The notes under the pieces: model-generated
Seen by the model: the letters and a program-made list of their open reading frames with translations, nothing else
The model's database searches: none
What the model was told of the DNA's origin: nothing
Made by a program: the position numbers and the translations under genes
Assembly (NCBI RefSeq): GCF_027945075.1
Contig: NZ_CP116034.1
Coordinates: 1,240,001-1,304,000 of the forward strand
Direction: 5' to 3'
From: Chryseobacterium sp. CY350
GTDB taxonomy: Bacteria; Bacteroidota; Bacteroidia; Flavobacteriales; Weeksellaceae
Length of the DNA: 64,000 nucleotides
In this document: positions 54,836-63,211 of the stretch, in pieces
Numbering within the stretch: the stretch's first letter is position 1
How the letters are laid out: each line of letters opens with the position of its first letter

Positions 54836-55432
54836 ATGCTTATTGATAGTAAATTACTCCTTGAATACGGAGCTACGACTGAAAAATTTACTCCGTCCGA
54901 AATTATTTTCAATGAAGACAGTACCCCAAAATATTATTACCAGCTCGTTTCTGGAAGAGTAAAGCTAAATCACATTGATGAAAGTGGTAAGGAGTTTATT
55001 CAGACAATACTCACCTCCGGACAGAGCGTGTGCGAACTGATGCTTTTCATAGACGAATCATATCCCGTCAATGCAATAGCACTTACCAATGCTTCTGCTT
55101 TAAGAATAAAAAAAGAAAATTTCTTTAAGCTTTTAGATGATCATCATCAGATTTCTCTCGACATTAATAAATTTCTTGCAGAGAGATTATACCAGAAATT
55201 CCTGATGCTGCAGAACAATTCTTCTCTGGACCCCGAAGTGCGCATTATGGGAATACTTCGATACCTTAAAAGTTTTACTGAAAACAAAACGCCTCACACC
55301 TTCGAGGTTTTGCATACGAGACAGCAACTGGCCTCACTTACCGGACTCAGGGTAGAAACCGTTATTCGTACCATAAAAAAAATGGAAGAAAAAAACATTG
55401 TCAAAATCGAAAACAGGAAAATTCTTTTATAA
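54836..55432 (+). CDS. Crp/Fnr family transcriptional regulator
   Basis: This 198-residue cytoplasmic regulator has an N-terminal cyclic-nucleotide-binding-like beta roll (FTPSEIIFNEDSTPKYYYQL, SGRVKLNHIDESGKEFIQTI), a long dimerisation helix, and a C-terminal winged helix with recognition region TRQQLASLTGLRVETVIRTIKKM. There is no Fe-S Cys cluster as in true Fnr, so it may sense another effector. Many Flavobacteriia carry several such regulators for stress and respiration. Confidence 0.88.
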   Translation: MLIDSKLLLEYGATTEKFTPSEIIFNEDSTPKYYYQLVSGRVKLNHIDESGKEFIQTILTSGQSVCELMLFIDESYPVNAIALTNASALRIKKENFFKLLDDHHQISLDINKFLAERLYQKFLMLQNNSSLDPEVRIMGILRYLKSFTENKTPHTFEVLHTRQQLASLTGLRVETVIRTIKKMEEKNIVKIENRKILL

Positions 55433-55624
55433 TCAGCATAGGTAAGATTATCCTATAAAGTTGATACATTTAATTACTTATTGTAGATTATCTATTAGAC
55501 ATAACGAGTTTATGATTTATAGTCGGAAAGTCAAAATAATTCTTCCAATTTCCAACATCCGGATAATATTTAAATTGAAAAGCAATAAAATGGGCTATTC
55601 ATTAATTTAAATGAAGATTTTAAT
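55433..55624. other. Intergenic stretch before the structured RNA
   Basis: AT-rich sequence with no open frame. It ends at the promoter box of the predicted RNA. Confidence 0.5.
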
Positions 55625-55632
55625 TATCTTTG
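55625..55632 (+). promoter_or_regulatory. TAnnTTTG -7 box of the predicted RNA
   Basis: TATCTTTG fits the Bacteroidota -7 consensus and would start transcription near 55639, about 20 nt before the closing helix of the RNA. Confidence 0.55.
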
Positions 55633-55639
55633 CACACTT

Positions 55640-55785
55640 GAATAAAAAATTATAGTCGTTTTTTTGAGTCAGCAGCTTTACAAAATATCTTTTCAACAGA
55701 TTTGATTTCTGAGATTTTGTAGCAATGTGACGAAGGTTAAATTTACCTTAATGTTGCCATTGCAAAAGACTGATTCAAAAATTTA
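55640..55785 (+). ncRNA. Predicted structured RNA with three-way junction
   Basis: A closing helix pairs TTTTTGAGTCAG (55661-55672) with CTGATTCAAAAA (55770-55781): 12 bp with one G-U pair. Inside are two arms: CAAA-ATCT with AGAT-TTTG (55681-55719, tip CAGA/TCTG) and GCAATG/CATTGC (55722-55727 with 55758-55763, inner AAGGT/ACCTT). The arms are separated by few bases, as in a three-way junction. There is no open reading frame. A second -7 box (TAATTTTG) lies just beyond, in front of the next gene. Known Flavobacteriia RNAs such as the Flavo-1 motif or 6S RNA should be tested. Confidence 0.5.
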
Positions 55786-55869
55786 CATTAATTTTGTTCG
55801 AGAAAAAACGTTGTTGTGGTATAATATAATTAAATTAGCATACCATATCAAAATATTAAAATCAATCGC

Positions 55870-56439
55870 ATGAGAAAAATAATTCTACTATTTGCCTGCA
55901 TGTTCAGCATTTCTGCGTTCTCGCAGATCAAAGTTCTGAAGAATGAGACCTTGGTGGAAATCGGAAAGGATAATTCGGTCGGCCTATATAAAAAAGAAAA
56001 CAGATTTACTTTCAACTATCAAGATATAAACACGAGTAATCTTAATACTTTCAGATCTTTTTCTTTTCTGGACGTGAACGGTGATGTTATGGATCTTTAC
56101 AAACTTTTGACCGACGGCTTTATAGATGAGCCTGTAGGAAATGTTATGCTTGAGCTTCCTAACGACGTCATTGAACTTCATTATGAGAAAAACTACGGTC
56201 AACCTACCGTACAGTTTATCCATTTTATCAATAAAAACAGAAAATATGTAGGAAAGTCACAGTTTCTGAATAAAAAACAAATCGATAAGATATTCGGAAT
56301 CGGAACTTCCAAAGCTGCACTGTACAATAAACAAAAACAAGCGGTACATCCTGTTTCTAACATGGCAAATACTCAAAACCGTTATGAGACGGCCACACCA
56401 GCGAAAAGTACAACACCTAAAAAGAAATCAAAAAAATAA
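55870..56439 (+). CDS. Secreted protein of unknown function
   Basis: This 189-residue protein has signal peptide MRKIILLFACMFSISAFSQ. The middle is beta-rich (SVGLYKKENRFTFNYQDINT, IELHYEKNYGQPTVQFIHF). The end is a basic Ser/Thr/Lys tail (TPAKSTTPKKKSKK). No family is recognised. Its own promoter lies about 75 nt upstream, and a terminator follows 25 nt after the stop. Confidence 0.7.
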   Translation: MRKIILLFACMFSISAFSQIKVLKNETLVEIGKDNSVGLYKKENRFTFNYQDINTSNLNTFRSFSFLDVNGDVMDLYKLLTDGFIDEPVGNVMLELPNDVIELHYEKNYGQPTVQFIHFINKNRKYVGKSQFLNKKQIDKIFGIGTSKAALYNKQKQAVHPVSNMANTQNRYETATPAKSTTPKKKSKK

Positions 56440-56463
56440 CAGTTATTTCTTTATAAATACATA

Positions 56464-56491
56464 ACTCATTCTTCAAGAATGAGTTTTTTTT
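56464..56491 (+). terminator. Rho-independent terminator
   Basis: Stem ACTCATTC/GAATGAGT with loop TTCAA and a following run of eight T. It ends the secreted protein gene and excludes any start codon for the next gene upstream of about 56492. Confidence 0.88.
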
Positions 56492-56495
56492 ATTT

Positions 56496-56503
56496 TATTT
56501 TTG
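56496..56503 (+). promoter_or_regulatory. TAnnTTTG -7 box of the GldA-type gene
   Basis: TATTTTTG lies 17 nt before ATG 56521, so the leader is about 10 nt. This supports the start at 56521. Confidence 0.6.
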
Positions 56504-56520
56504 TAAAAAGATTAATAATT

Positions 56521-57231
56521 ATGTCTCTTCACGTAGTCAATTTAACCAAAAACTTTGCCGAGCAAACTGCACTCAACAATATTAATATTTCGATTGATAA
56601 AAATGAAATCATAGGCCTTCTTGGTCCCAACGGAGCCGGAAAATCTACGCTGATGAAATCTATTGTTGGTGCATTAAAAATTGATGAAGGCGAAATTATT
56701 TTTAATGGAAAAAACATTTCGGAAAACGAAATAGAAAGCAAAAAGAATATTGGCTTTCTCCCGGAAAACAATCCGTTGTATCTGGAAATGTACGTGAAAG
56801 AATATCTGCAATTTGTTGCAAATATTCACAAAATTTCAGAATCAAGAGTTGATGAGGTGATCGAACTTGTAGGAATTACTCCGGAAAAATCAAAAAAAAT
56901 AAGCCAACTTTCTAAAGGTTACAAACAGAGAGTAGGTTTGGCTCAGGCGATCATACACCAACCTGATTTACTAATTTTGGATGAACCCACAAACGGTTTA
57001 GATCCCAATCAAATCATCGAAATAAGAAATGTAGTGAAGGAAATCGGCAAAGAAAAAACAGTTTTACTTTCTACGCATATCATGCAGGAAGTTGAAGCAC
57101 TTTGCTCAAGAGTGATTTTAATTCATAAAGGAAATATTTTGCAGGATTGTGCGATTGAAGAATTTAAAGGGAAATTTGACAGCCTGGAAGAAGCTTTCGC
57201 CAGTTATACTCAAGGAGAAATTATTTCGTAA
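56521..57231 (+). CDS. gldA: ABC transporter ATP-binding protein, GldA type
   Basis: This 236-residue cytoplasmic ATPase has Walker A GPNGAGKST (35-43), a Q-loop region, the signature LSKGYKQRVGLAQAI and Walker B LLILDEPTNGLDPNQ. The phrases IGFLPENNPLYLEMYVKEYL and STHIMQEVEALCSRVI are those I know from GldA of the gliding machinery, whose membrane partners are GldF and GldG (not in this window). The ORF could extend 14 codons upstream to 56479, but that Met lies inside the terminator. Many Weeksellaceae keep gldA without visible gliding. Confidence 0.75.
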   Translation: MSLHVVNLTKNFAEQTALNNINISIDKNEIIGLLGPNGAGKSTLMKSIVGALKIDEGEIIFNGKNISENEIESKKNIGFLPENNPLYLEMYVKEYLQFVANIHKISESRVDEVIELVGITPEKSKKISQLSKGYKQRVGLAQAIIHQPDLLILDEPTNGLDPNQIIEIRNVVKEIGKEKTVLLSTHIMQEVEALCSRVILIHKGNILQDCAIEEFKGKFDSLEEAFASYTQGEIIS

Positions 57232-57281
57232 TTGGCTTTAAATTTGATAATGTTCACGTACAAACTTAAAATACATCAAAA

Positions 57282-57716
57282 ATGATTAAGAAATTATTAT
57301 TAGGAACTTTCTGCATTGCTCAGTTTTCATTTATTCTGGCAAATGATCTAAAACCAAGCCCCGGAAACGCAAATGGAATCGAATATTTACAAACCGTACC
57401 AAAAACGGTTATCATTAAAACTAAAAAGTTTAAAATAAGAATCGATAAGCAACCCAACGGAAATTACCTTTATCAATCTTGGGGCGCAAATACAAAAATT
57501 ACTGCAAAACCAAGCATGATTATCTCTAACGGTGACATGATTCCTGATGGTTCGGGTGGTAATTATTATTTCGAATTTAATAATAATGGTACTATTTATC
57601 AGGTTTGGAGAAATTATCTCACCAATTCTTCTAAGAAAGCACCTTATACTTTGGTGGTGATTGACAGTAATGGTAAAGAAGTTGTAAGGCAAGATGCGCA
57701 AGTTGTAAAAAATTAA
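57282..57716 (+). CDS. Secreted protein of unknown function
   Basis: This 144-residue protein has a signal peptide (KKLLLGTFCIAQFSFILA). The body is one small beta domain (FKIRIDKQPNGNYLYQSWGA, DGSGGNYYFEFNNNGTIYQVW). No family is recognised. It lies 50 nt after the GldA-type gene, so it may be co-transcribed, and ends at a terminator. Confidence 0.7.
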   Translation: MIKKLLLGTFCIAQFSFILANDLKPSPGNANGIEYLQTVPKTVIIKTKKFKIRIDKQPNGNYLYQSWGANTKITAKPSMIISNGDMIPDGSGGNYYFEFNNNGTIYQVWRNYLTNSSKKAPYTLVVIDSNGKEVVRQDAQVVKN

Positions 57717-57739
57717 ATCTAAATAGAAAATCAAAAAAT

Positions 57740-57770
57740 AAATTCCTAATTTTCACAATTAGGAATTTTT
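57740..57770 (+). terminator. Rho-independent terminator
   Basis: A 12-bp A/T-rich stem AAATTCCTAATT/AATTAGGAATTT with a short loop and T-rich tail, 24 nt after the preceding stop. Confidence 0.8.
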
Positions 57771-57789
57771 CATTTTAAATAAAAACACG

Positions 57790-59418
57790 ATGAATTTTAA
57801 AATTAAAGCCAATTTAATAGACATCATTGCAAGAGAAACTTTTCCTGCAGAAGTTATAATTTCAGATTCAAAAATCACTTCAATAAAGCGAATCAATGAA
57901 AAAGTAGAGACCTACATTCTACCCGGTTTTATCGATGCCCATGTTCATATTGAAAGCAGCATGCTTGTACCATCAGAATTCGCAAAAATTGCAGTAAAAC
58001 ACGGAACCGTAGGCACCATTTCTGATCCGCATGAGATTGCCAACGTCTTAGGAATTCCGGGTGTAGATTATATGATAGAAAATGCTAAGCAGGTTCCTTT
58101 TCATTTTTACTTTGGAGCGCCATCGTGTGTTCCGGCAACTCAGTTTGAAACTGCAGGAGCGGTAATTGATGCTAATGACATTGATCAATTGCTTAGCAGA
58201 AAAGAAATTGTTTATCTGGCAGAGATGATGAACTTTCCAGGTGTTATCTATAAGGATGAAGAGGTTTTGAAAAAAATTGCTTTTGCAAAAAAACATGGAA
58301 AACCAATCGACGGTCATGCTCCGGGATTAATGGGAGAAGGAATGAAAACCTATTTTGATGCCGGAATCACTACAGATCATGAATGTTTTGGTTACACAGA
58401 AGCTTTAGAAAAATTAAAACATGGTGTGAAAATTTTGATCAGAGAAGGTAGTGCCGCGAAAAATTTCGATACCTTAATTCCTTTATTAAAAGAATTTCCA
58501 GAGCAGATCATGTTTTGTTGCGATGACAAACATCCCGATAATCTAATTGAATCTCATATTAATGATCACGTAAAACGTGCCTTAAACCAAGGTCATGACT
58601 TATATGATGTTCTTCGTGTAGCTTCTTACAACGTCGTACAACATTACAATTTACCCATTGGTTTACTGCAGATTGGCGACAAAGCAGATTTTATTGAAAT
58701 TGATAACCTTAATGATTTTAATATTTTAAAAACATACATCAGCGGAGAATTGGTGGCAGAAAATGGAGAGTCGTTTATTCAATCTGTAAAAGCTCCGATT
58801 GTCAATAATTTTAACTGTAATCTCAAAAAACCTTCTGATTTTGAAATTAAAAGTGAAGGTAAAAAATTACGTGTAATAGAAGCTTTAAATGGACAATTAA
58901 TCACCCACGAAATTCTAACAGACACGTTGGTAATTAACGGTTTTGCAGATTCAAATATTGAGGAAGATATTCTTAAGATTGCTGTAGTCAACCGTTACTA
59001 TGATGCTCCTGTTTCTATAGCTTTTATTAAAAATTTAGGTTTAAAAAGTGGAGCAATCGCCTCTTGTGTTGCGCACGACTGCCACAATATTGTGGTGGTG
59101 GGAACTAATGATGAAGACATTTGTAAAGCCGTCAACGCCATCATTAAAGCAAAAGGTGGTATCTCTTTAGCAAATGGTAATGAAGAAATCGCTTTGGAAT
59201 TACCAATTGCAGGAATTATGACCGATCTACCGGCTGAAGATGTCGCAGAATTATACATCAAATTAGACCGAAGAGCTAAAGAGTTAGGAAGCAAACTGAG
59301 AGCGCCTTATATGAGTTTATCATTCATGGCACTTTTGGTAATACCCGAATTAAAATTGAGCGATAAAGGTTTATTTAATGGTAAAAGTTTTGAGTTTACA
59401 GATGTCTTTGTCAAGTAA
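57790..59418 (+). CDS. ade: Adenine deaminase
   Basis: This 542-residue cytoplasmic amidohydrolase converts adenine to hypoxanthine and ammonia in purine salvage. The metal site shows [12 protein letters not shown] (His51, His53), [11 protein letters not shown], the GHAPGL and [12 protein letters not shown] blocks, and [10 protein letters not shown]. The family C-terminal domain with [19 protein letters not shown] and [15 protein letters not shown] is intact. Length is normal. It is convergent with the patatin gene, with only 2 nt between stops. Confidence 0.95.
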   Translation: MNFKIKANLIDIIARETFPAEVIISDSKITSIKRINEKVETYILPGFIDAHVHIESSMLVPSEFAKIAVKHGTVGTISDPHEIANVLGIPGVDYMIENAKQVPFHFYFGAPSCVPATQFETAGAVIDANDIDQLLSRKEIVYLAEMMNFPGVIYKDEEVLKKIAFAKKHGKPIDGHAPGLMGEGMKTYFDAGITTDHECFGYTEALEKLKHGVKILIREGSAAKNFDTLIPLLKEFPEQIMFCCDDKHPDNLIESHINDHVKRALNQGHDLYDVLRVASYNVVQHYNLPIGLLQIGDKADFIEIDNLNDFNILKTYISGELVAENGESFIQSVKAPIVNNFNCNLKKPSDFEIKSEGKKLRVIEALNGQLITHEILTDTLVINGFADSNIEEDILKIAVVNRYYDAPVSIAFIKNLGLKSGAIASCVAHDCHNIVVVGTNDEDICKAVNAIIKAKGGISLANGNEEIALELPIAGIMTDLPAEDVAELYIKLDRRAKELGSKLRAPYMSLSFMALLVIPELKLSDKGLFNGKSFEFTDVFVK

Positions 59419-59420
59419 AA

Positions 59421-60212
59421 TTAGTTTTTCAATTCTTTCATAAAATTACTTTCCGAATAACTGTTTTTTGCGGCGTCATAACCGATGTTGTAAATTTGTT
59501 CGAGGCGTTCTTTTTTCCTTTCGAAATTCCCGAAAGGTGAGAGATCTTTTGAAGAAATGAGCCAATCACAATATTCAAATTTTACCTTTTCAACTCGGTA
59601 CGAAAACAAATCGAAAGAACGTGAAACAATTGATTTGATGGTTTTCAGATCACTGATTTTGATGTCGTGTGGCGGCGAAACAAAAACTCCGATCAATTTA
59701 TCACAGTCGTTTCTGATGATGTCAGCCGGAAAATTATTGAGAACTCCCCCATCGCAATACATTTCTTCACCCAAAATATAAGGCGTTGTTATCCCGGGAA
59801 TTGAGCAGGAAGCAATCATTGCATCGATTACTTTAAAATCTTTATCAAATATTTTTTCTGTTCCGGAAACCAATTCTGTGGCAACTATTCTTACCTCTTT
59901 ATCTAAATCACCAATTTTCATATCCTGAAAAATCGGTTTAAGATAATTGGCAAAAATAATAGAAGAAACCAGTCCGGGCTGATTAAACGTGAAGTGCTTC
60001 CAGTTAAAGAAATAGATCGACTGAAAAAAGTCTAAAATTTCTTCAGGTTTTTTTCCGATCGCGTAAAGACAGCCAACGATAGATCCCGCGCTGCAACATG
60101 ACAGGATATCTACATCAATATTTTTTTCGCTGAGAAATTTTAAAACTCCGGCATGCGCAATCCCTTTGGTACCGCCACCAGATAAAACCAATCCTGTTTT
60201 TTCAAAATTCAT
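59421..60212 (-). CDS. Patatin-like phospholipase
   Basis: This 263-residue protein has the oxyanion-hole motif VLSGGGTKGIAHAGVL, the nucleophile elbow LSCCSAGSIVG, and the second catalytic residue in MYCDGGVLNNFPAD (DGG). The elbow reads C-x-S-x-G, so the first Gly of the GxSxG signature is Cys here. The Ser and the Asp are kept, so lipid acyl hydrolase activity is still plausible. There is no signal peptide. It is convergent with ade. The substrate is unknown. Confidence 0.88.
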   Translation of the reverse strand: MNFEKTGLVLSGGGTKGIAHAGVLKFLSEKNIDVDILSCCSAGSIVGCLYAIGKKPEEILDFFQSIYFFNWKHFTFNQPGLVSSIIFANYLKPIFQDMKIGDLDKEVRIVATELVSGTEKIFDKDFKVIDAMIASCSIPGITTPYILGEEMYCDGGVLNNFPADIIRNDCDKLIGVFVSPPHDIKISDLKTIKSIVSRSFDLFSYRVEKVKFEYCDWLISSKDLSPFGNFERKKERLEQIYNIGYDAAKNSYSESNFMKELKN

Positions 60213-60298
60213 TGAATAAATTTAATGAAAACTCTCTGTAAAAAAAGAAATAATGATATTAATATTATGCAACACTAATAATCTTTCGCCTCTTAAAC

Positions 60299-60330
60299 GA
60301 AAAAACCACACATAGAATCTATGGTTTTTT
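60299..60330 (-). terminator. Terminator of the PH-domain gene
   Basis: An A-rich arm, the inner stem CATAG/CTATG and a T-run lie 20 nt after the PH-domain gene stop. Near-identical wording recurs in the dihydrolipoyl dehydrogenase terminator at 61203-61231. Confidence 0.7.
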
Positions 60331-60350
60331 CATTCTTCAGAATTTTAGTT

Positions 60351-60965
60351 CTAATTATTAATATATTTTTCAAAAATTCTTGAGAAATCTTTTTGATTAT
60401 ATCTGTCGAAACTATTGGTATTCCATGCGAATATATATTCGTTGATAGCTTTTAATTCCTGGCTTTTAGAAACATTTTCCTGTTTTCCGGATGCTACACT
60501 TGTAATTGCTTTCTGGATGCTGTCATTAGAAAAATTCAAAAGAGAATGATTGTGGTGAACTTCCTGCTGAATCGCCAAAAGTGCTTTATACAAATCTTTC
60601 AACTGATCGATCTGACCTTTCGCCACACTAATTAACAAAGGTACATTTCCCACGTTAAAGGAAATTTCAACATCCAAATCGATTGTTCCCGCAGTCTGCA
60701 AGGCAATATTTGAAAAAGGAAACTGATAATATTCGTATCTTTTAAGCACTCTTTTTCGGTCTAAAGCACTTGCTCCGTCAGTGTGAATAAGCGCTCTGTT
60801 TGTAAAACAGTACTCATCTCTTTTAGATTTAATTAAAAAGAAAATCTTCTCATTATCTTCAGATAAAATATAATCGTCAGAGTCTACTTTATCATAATCC
60901 TGAGATGGGATGATTTTACCTATATCTCCCAATCCTAAAGCTTCGGCAGCTAATTTTTTAAACAT
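60351..60965 (-). CDS. Bacterial PH-domain protein
   Basis: This 204-residue cytoplasmic protein has an N-terminal bacterial pleckstrin-homology-like domain (about 25-125: EKIFFLIKSKRDEYCFTNRA, HTDGASALDRKRVLKRYEYY, DLDVEISF) followed by a helical C-terminal region like the YvbH extension. The role is unknown. It is monocistronic, with a terminator just after the stop. Confidence 0.8.
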   Translation of the reverse strand: MFKKLAAEALGLGDIGKIIPSQDYDKVDSDDYILSEDNEKIFFLIKSKRDEYCFTNRALIHTDGASALDRKRVLKRYEYYQFPFSNIALQTAGTIDLDVEISFNVGNVPLLISVAKGQIDQLKDLYKALLAIQQEVHHNHSLLNFSNDSIQKAITSVASGKQENVSKSQELKAINEYIFAWNTNSFDRYNQKDFSRIFEKYINN

Positions 60966-61064
60966 AATTTATTTTAATTTGTATTTATTACGTGAATAAA
61001 ATTAAGAAAATAACTGAAATAAAATATAACGTAAGAAAAATTTTAATTATCACACATAATTTGA

Positions 61065-61155
61065 ACACAGAGCACACAGAGTTTTTTTCCTATTTAACCG
61101 TTTTTAAGGCTCACAAAGGCGCTGACACTTCACCAAGATCACAAAGATTTTCCGA
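61065..61155. repeat. Intergenic CACAAAG/CACAGAG-type repeat
   Basis: The stretch contains ACACAGAGCACACAGAG followed by T7, then TCACAAAGG and ATCACAAAGATTTT. Such spaced CACAAAG-like units recur between genes in many environmental bacteria. The function is unknown. The right half is followed by the dehydrogenase terminator. Confidence 0.4.
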
Positions 61156-61202
61156 TTAGTGTATTTTAATGAATATCAAAAAAAAAACATTTCGGTAAAA
61201 AA

Positions 61203-61231
61203 GAAAAACCACAGACGAATCTATGGTTTAA
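61203..61231 (-). terminator. Terminator of the dihydrolipoyl dehydrogenase gene
   Basis: The arms AAACCA and TGGTTT enclose a short inner stem, with a T-run on the minus strand 24 nt after the stop codon. Confidence 0.65.
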
Positions 61232-61254
61232 ATATTAAAATAATAATTTTTTAA

Positions 61255-62643
61255 TTAGATGTGAATCACTTCACCATAAGCAGCAGCAGCAGCTTCCATG
61301 ATAGCTTCAGAAACCGTTGGATGCGGGTGAATAGATTTGATGATTTCGTGACCTGTAGTTTCCAGTTTTCTTGCAACAACCGCTTCAGCAACCATATCGG
61401 TAACACCTTCGCCAATCATGTGACAACCTAACCATTCGCCATATTTGGCATCAAAAATTACTTTAACGAATCCGTCTGTATTTCCGTTTGCCGTAGCTTT
61501 TCCACTTGCAGAAAGAGGGAATTTACCAACTTTAATTTCGTACCCTTTTTCTTTAGCCTGCTTCTCAGTAAGACCAACAGAAGCTACTTCAGGATGACAG
61601 TAAGTACATCCAGGAATATTGCCGTAATCAATTTTTTCAACATGCAATCCTTTGATTTTTTCTACACAAGTAATTCCTTCGGCAGAAGCAACGTGCGCTA
61701 AAGCCTGAGTCGGGATGATATCTCCAATCGCATAGTAACCAGGAACTGAAGTTTCGTACCATTCGTTAACCAAAACTCTTCCTTTATCTGTCTGAATGCC
61801 CACTTCCTCAAGACCAATGTTCTCAATATTTGCAGCGATCCCGACAGCAGATAATAATATATCAGCTTCAAGAGTAATATTTCCTTTTGCTGTTTTTACA
61901 GTTGCAACTACACCATTGCCGCTGGTATCTACGCTTTCAACAGATGCGTTGGTCATAATTTCGATCCCTGTTTTTTTCAAAGACTTCTCTAAGTGTTTTG
62001 AGATTTCTTCATCTTCTACAGGAACGATATTTGGTAAAAATTCAACAACAGTTACTTTCGTACCCATTGTGTTATAAAAATCGGCAAATTCTACTCCGAT
62101 TGCTCCGGAACCTACAACGATCATAGATTTCGGCTGCTCAGGAAGAGATAAAGCCTGTCTGTATCCTATTACTTTTTTACCATCTTGTGGCAAGTTTGGT
62201 AATTCTCTAGAACGAGCTCCTGTAGCTAGGATAATGTTTGTTCCGGTATATTCAGTTACTTTTCCGTCTTTGTCGGTTACAGAAACTTTTTTACCTTTCT
62301 GCACTTTTGCAGTACCAAGAATTACGTCAATCTTATTCTTTTTCATTAAGAACTCAATTCCTTTGCTCATTTTAGAGGCAACTCCACGGCTTCTCTGGAT
62401 AACATTTGGAAACTCAAAACTCGCTTCCACTTTATTTAAACCATAATCTTCAGCGTGATTGATGTAATGAAAAACCTGAGCAGACTTCAATAAAGCTTTT
62501 GTAGGAATACATCCCCAGTTAAGGCAGATTCCTCCTAAATTTTCTTTCTCGATAATTGCAGTTTTAAAACCCAACTGTGCCGCTCTGATTGCTGTAACAT
62601 ATCCACCAGGACCACTACCGATGACAATAATATCGTAATTCAT
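61255..62643 (-). CDS. lpdA: Dihydrolipoyl dehydrogenase (E3)
   Basis: This 462-residue FAD enzyme regenerates lipoamide in the pyruvate and 2-oxoglutarate dehydrogenase complexes or the glycine cleavage system. It has the FAD fold at MNYDIIVIGSGPGGYV, the redox-active disulfide GGICLNWGCIPTKA (Cys40, Cys45), the NAD fold MIVVGSGAIGVEFADFYNTM, and the C-terminal His-Glu dyad HPHPTVSEAIMEA. The frame extends 24 codons further upstream, but the canonical family start is ATG 62643. Confidence 0.96.
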   Translation of the reverse strand: MNYDIIVIGSGPGGYVTAIRAAQLGFKTAIIEKENLGGICLNWGCIPTKALLKSAQVFHYINHAEDYGLNKVEASFEFPNVIQRSRGVASKMSKGIEFLMKKNKIDVILGTAKVQKGKKVSVTDKDGKVTEYTGTNIILATGARSRELPNLPQDGKKVIGYRQALSLPEQPKSMIVVGSGAIGVEFADFYNTMGTKVTVVEFLPNIVPVEDEEISKHLEKSLKKTGIEIMTNASVESVDTSGNGVVATVKTAKGNITLEADILLSAVGIAANIENIGLEEVGIQTDKGRVLVNEWYETSVPGYYAIGDIIPTQALAHVASAEGITCVEKIKGLHVEKIDYGNIPGCTYCHPEVASVGLTEKQAKEKGYEIKVGKFPLSASGKATANGNTDGFVKVIFDAKYGEWLGCHMIGEGVTDMVAEAVVARKLETTGHEIIKSIHPHPTVSEAIMEAAAAAYGEVIHI

Positions 62644-62755
62644 TAGCTTAAAATTTTTATGCGAATTTACGGAAAAATATTGGATGTTTTGTCTTTCAAC
62701 CGATGCATATGGCAATACTCCGTAAAAGTTTTAACGATTTAATTTTAAACACAAA

Positions 62756-62779
62756 AAGAGAACACTTTCGCATTCTCTT
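62756..62779 (-). terminator. Short hairpin after the 90-residue protein gene
   Basis: AAGAGAA/TTCTCTT stem with a T-run on the minus strand, about 40 nt after the stop at 62817. Confidence 0.6.
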
Positions 62780-62816
62780 CGGTATTGTTGTTAATTCTTA
62801 ATGAAATAAAATTTAT

Positions 62817-63089
62817 TTATCTAGCAGCCCGCAAGAGTTTCTTCTCATTCTGATATCGGAGATTTAATGCTCTTAACTGCTCGTTTTTCATTTTCTTGGT
62901 TGCAACAGGATGGTTCATAATTAGTCTTTTTTCGTTCCTGTATCTTCTATCCAATTCACTGGTTTTACTGCTTGCCATCTGACTTTTTGACGGATGTGGC
63001 GGAGCAGGCGGTCTCGGCGGTCTTCTTTGTCCATAAGCATTGAAAGACAAACCAATGAGAAAAACTGCTGACATTAATAACTTTTTCAT
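62817..63089 (-). CDS. Small secreted basic protein
   Basis: This 90-residue protein has signal peptide MKKLLMSAVFLIGLSFNAYG, then a Pro/Arg patch RRPPRPPAPPHP and a helical region with repeated ELDRRYRNEKRLI and LNLRYQNEKKLLR, which look like two copies of one helix unit. It is probably periplasmic. No family is recognised. Confidence 0.7.
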   Translation of the reverse strand: MKKLLMSAVFLIGLSFNAYGQRRPPRPPAPPHPSKSQMASSKTSELDRRYRNEKRLIMNHPVATKKMKNEQLRALNLRYQNEKKLLRAAR

Positions 63090-63211
63090 ACTATTAAACT
63101 TTAATAATTAAAATCTTATGAATTCTAATTTGTTATATACGATCAACGTTGCATATTTCATACCACAAAATTTTTGCTAAATCATTGAGGATTAAATAAA
63201 ACCTTCTGATT

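Noticed and set aside
56479..56520. Longer N-terminus for the GldA-type ATPase
   Set aside because: The upstream Met lies inside a Rho-independent terminator, and a -7 box lies between it and ATG 56521.
62644..62715. 24-codon N-terminal extension of dihydrolipoyl dehydrogenase
   Set aside because: The family starts with the FAD-binding MNYDIIVIGSGPGGYV, and the extension shows no targeting or domain feature.
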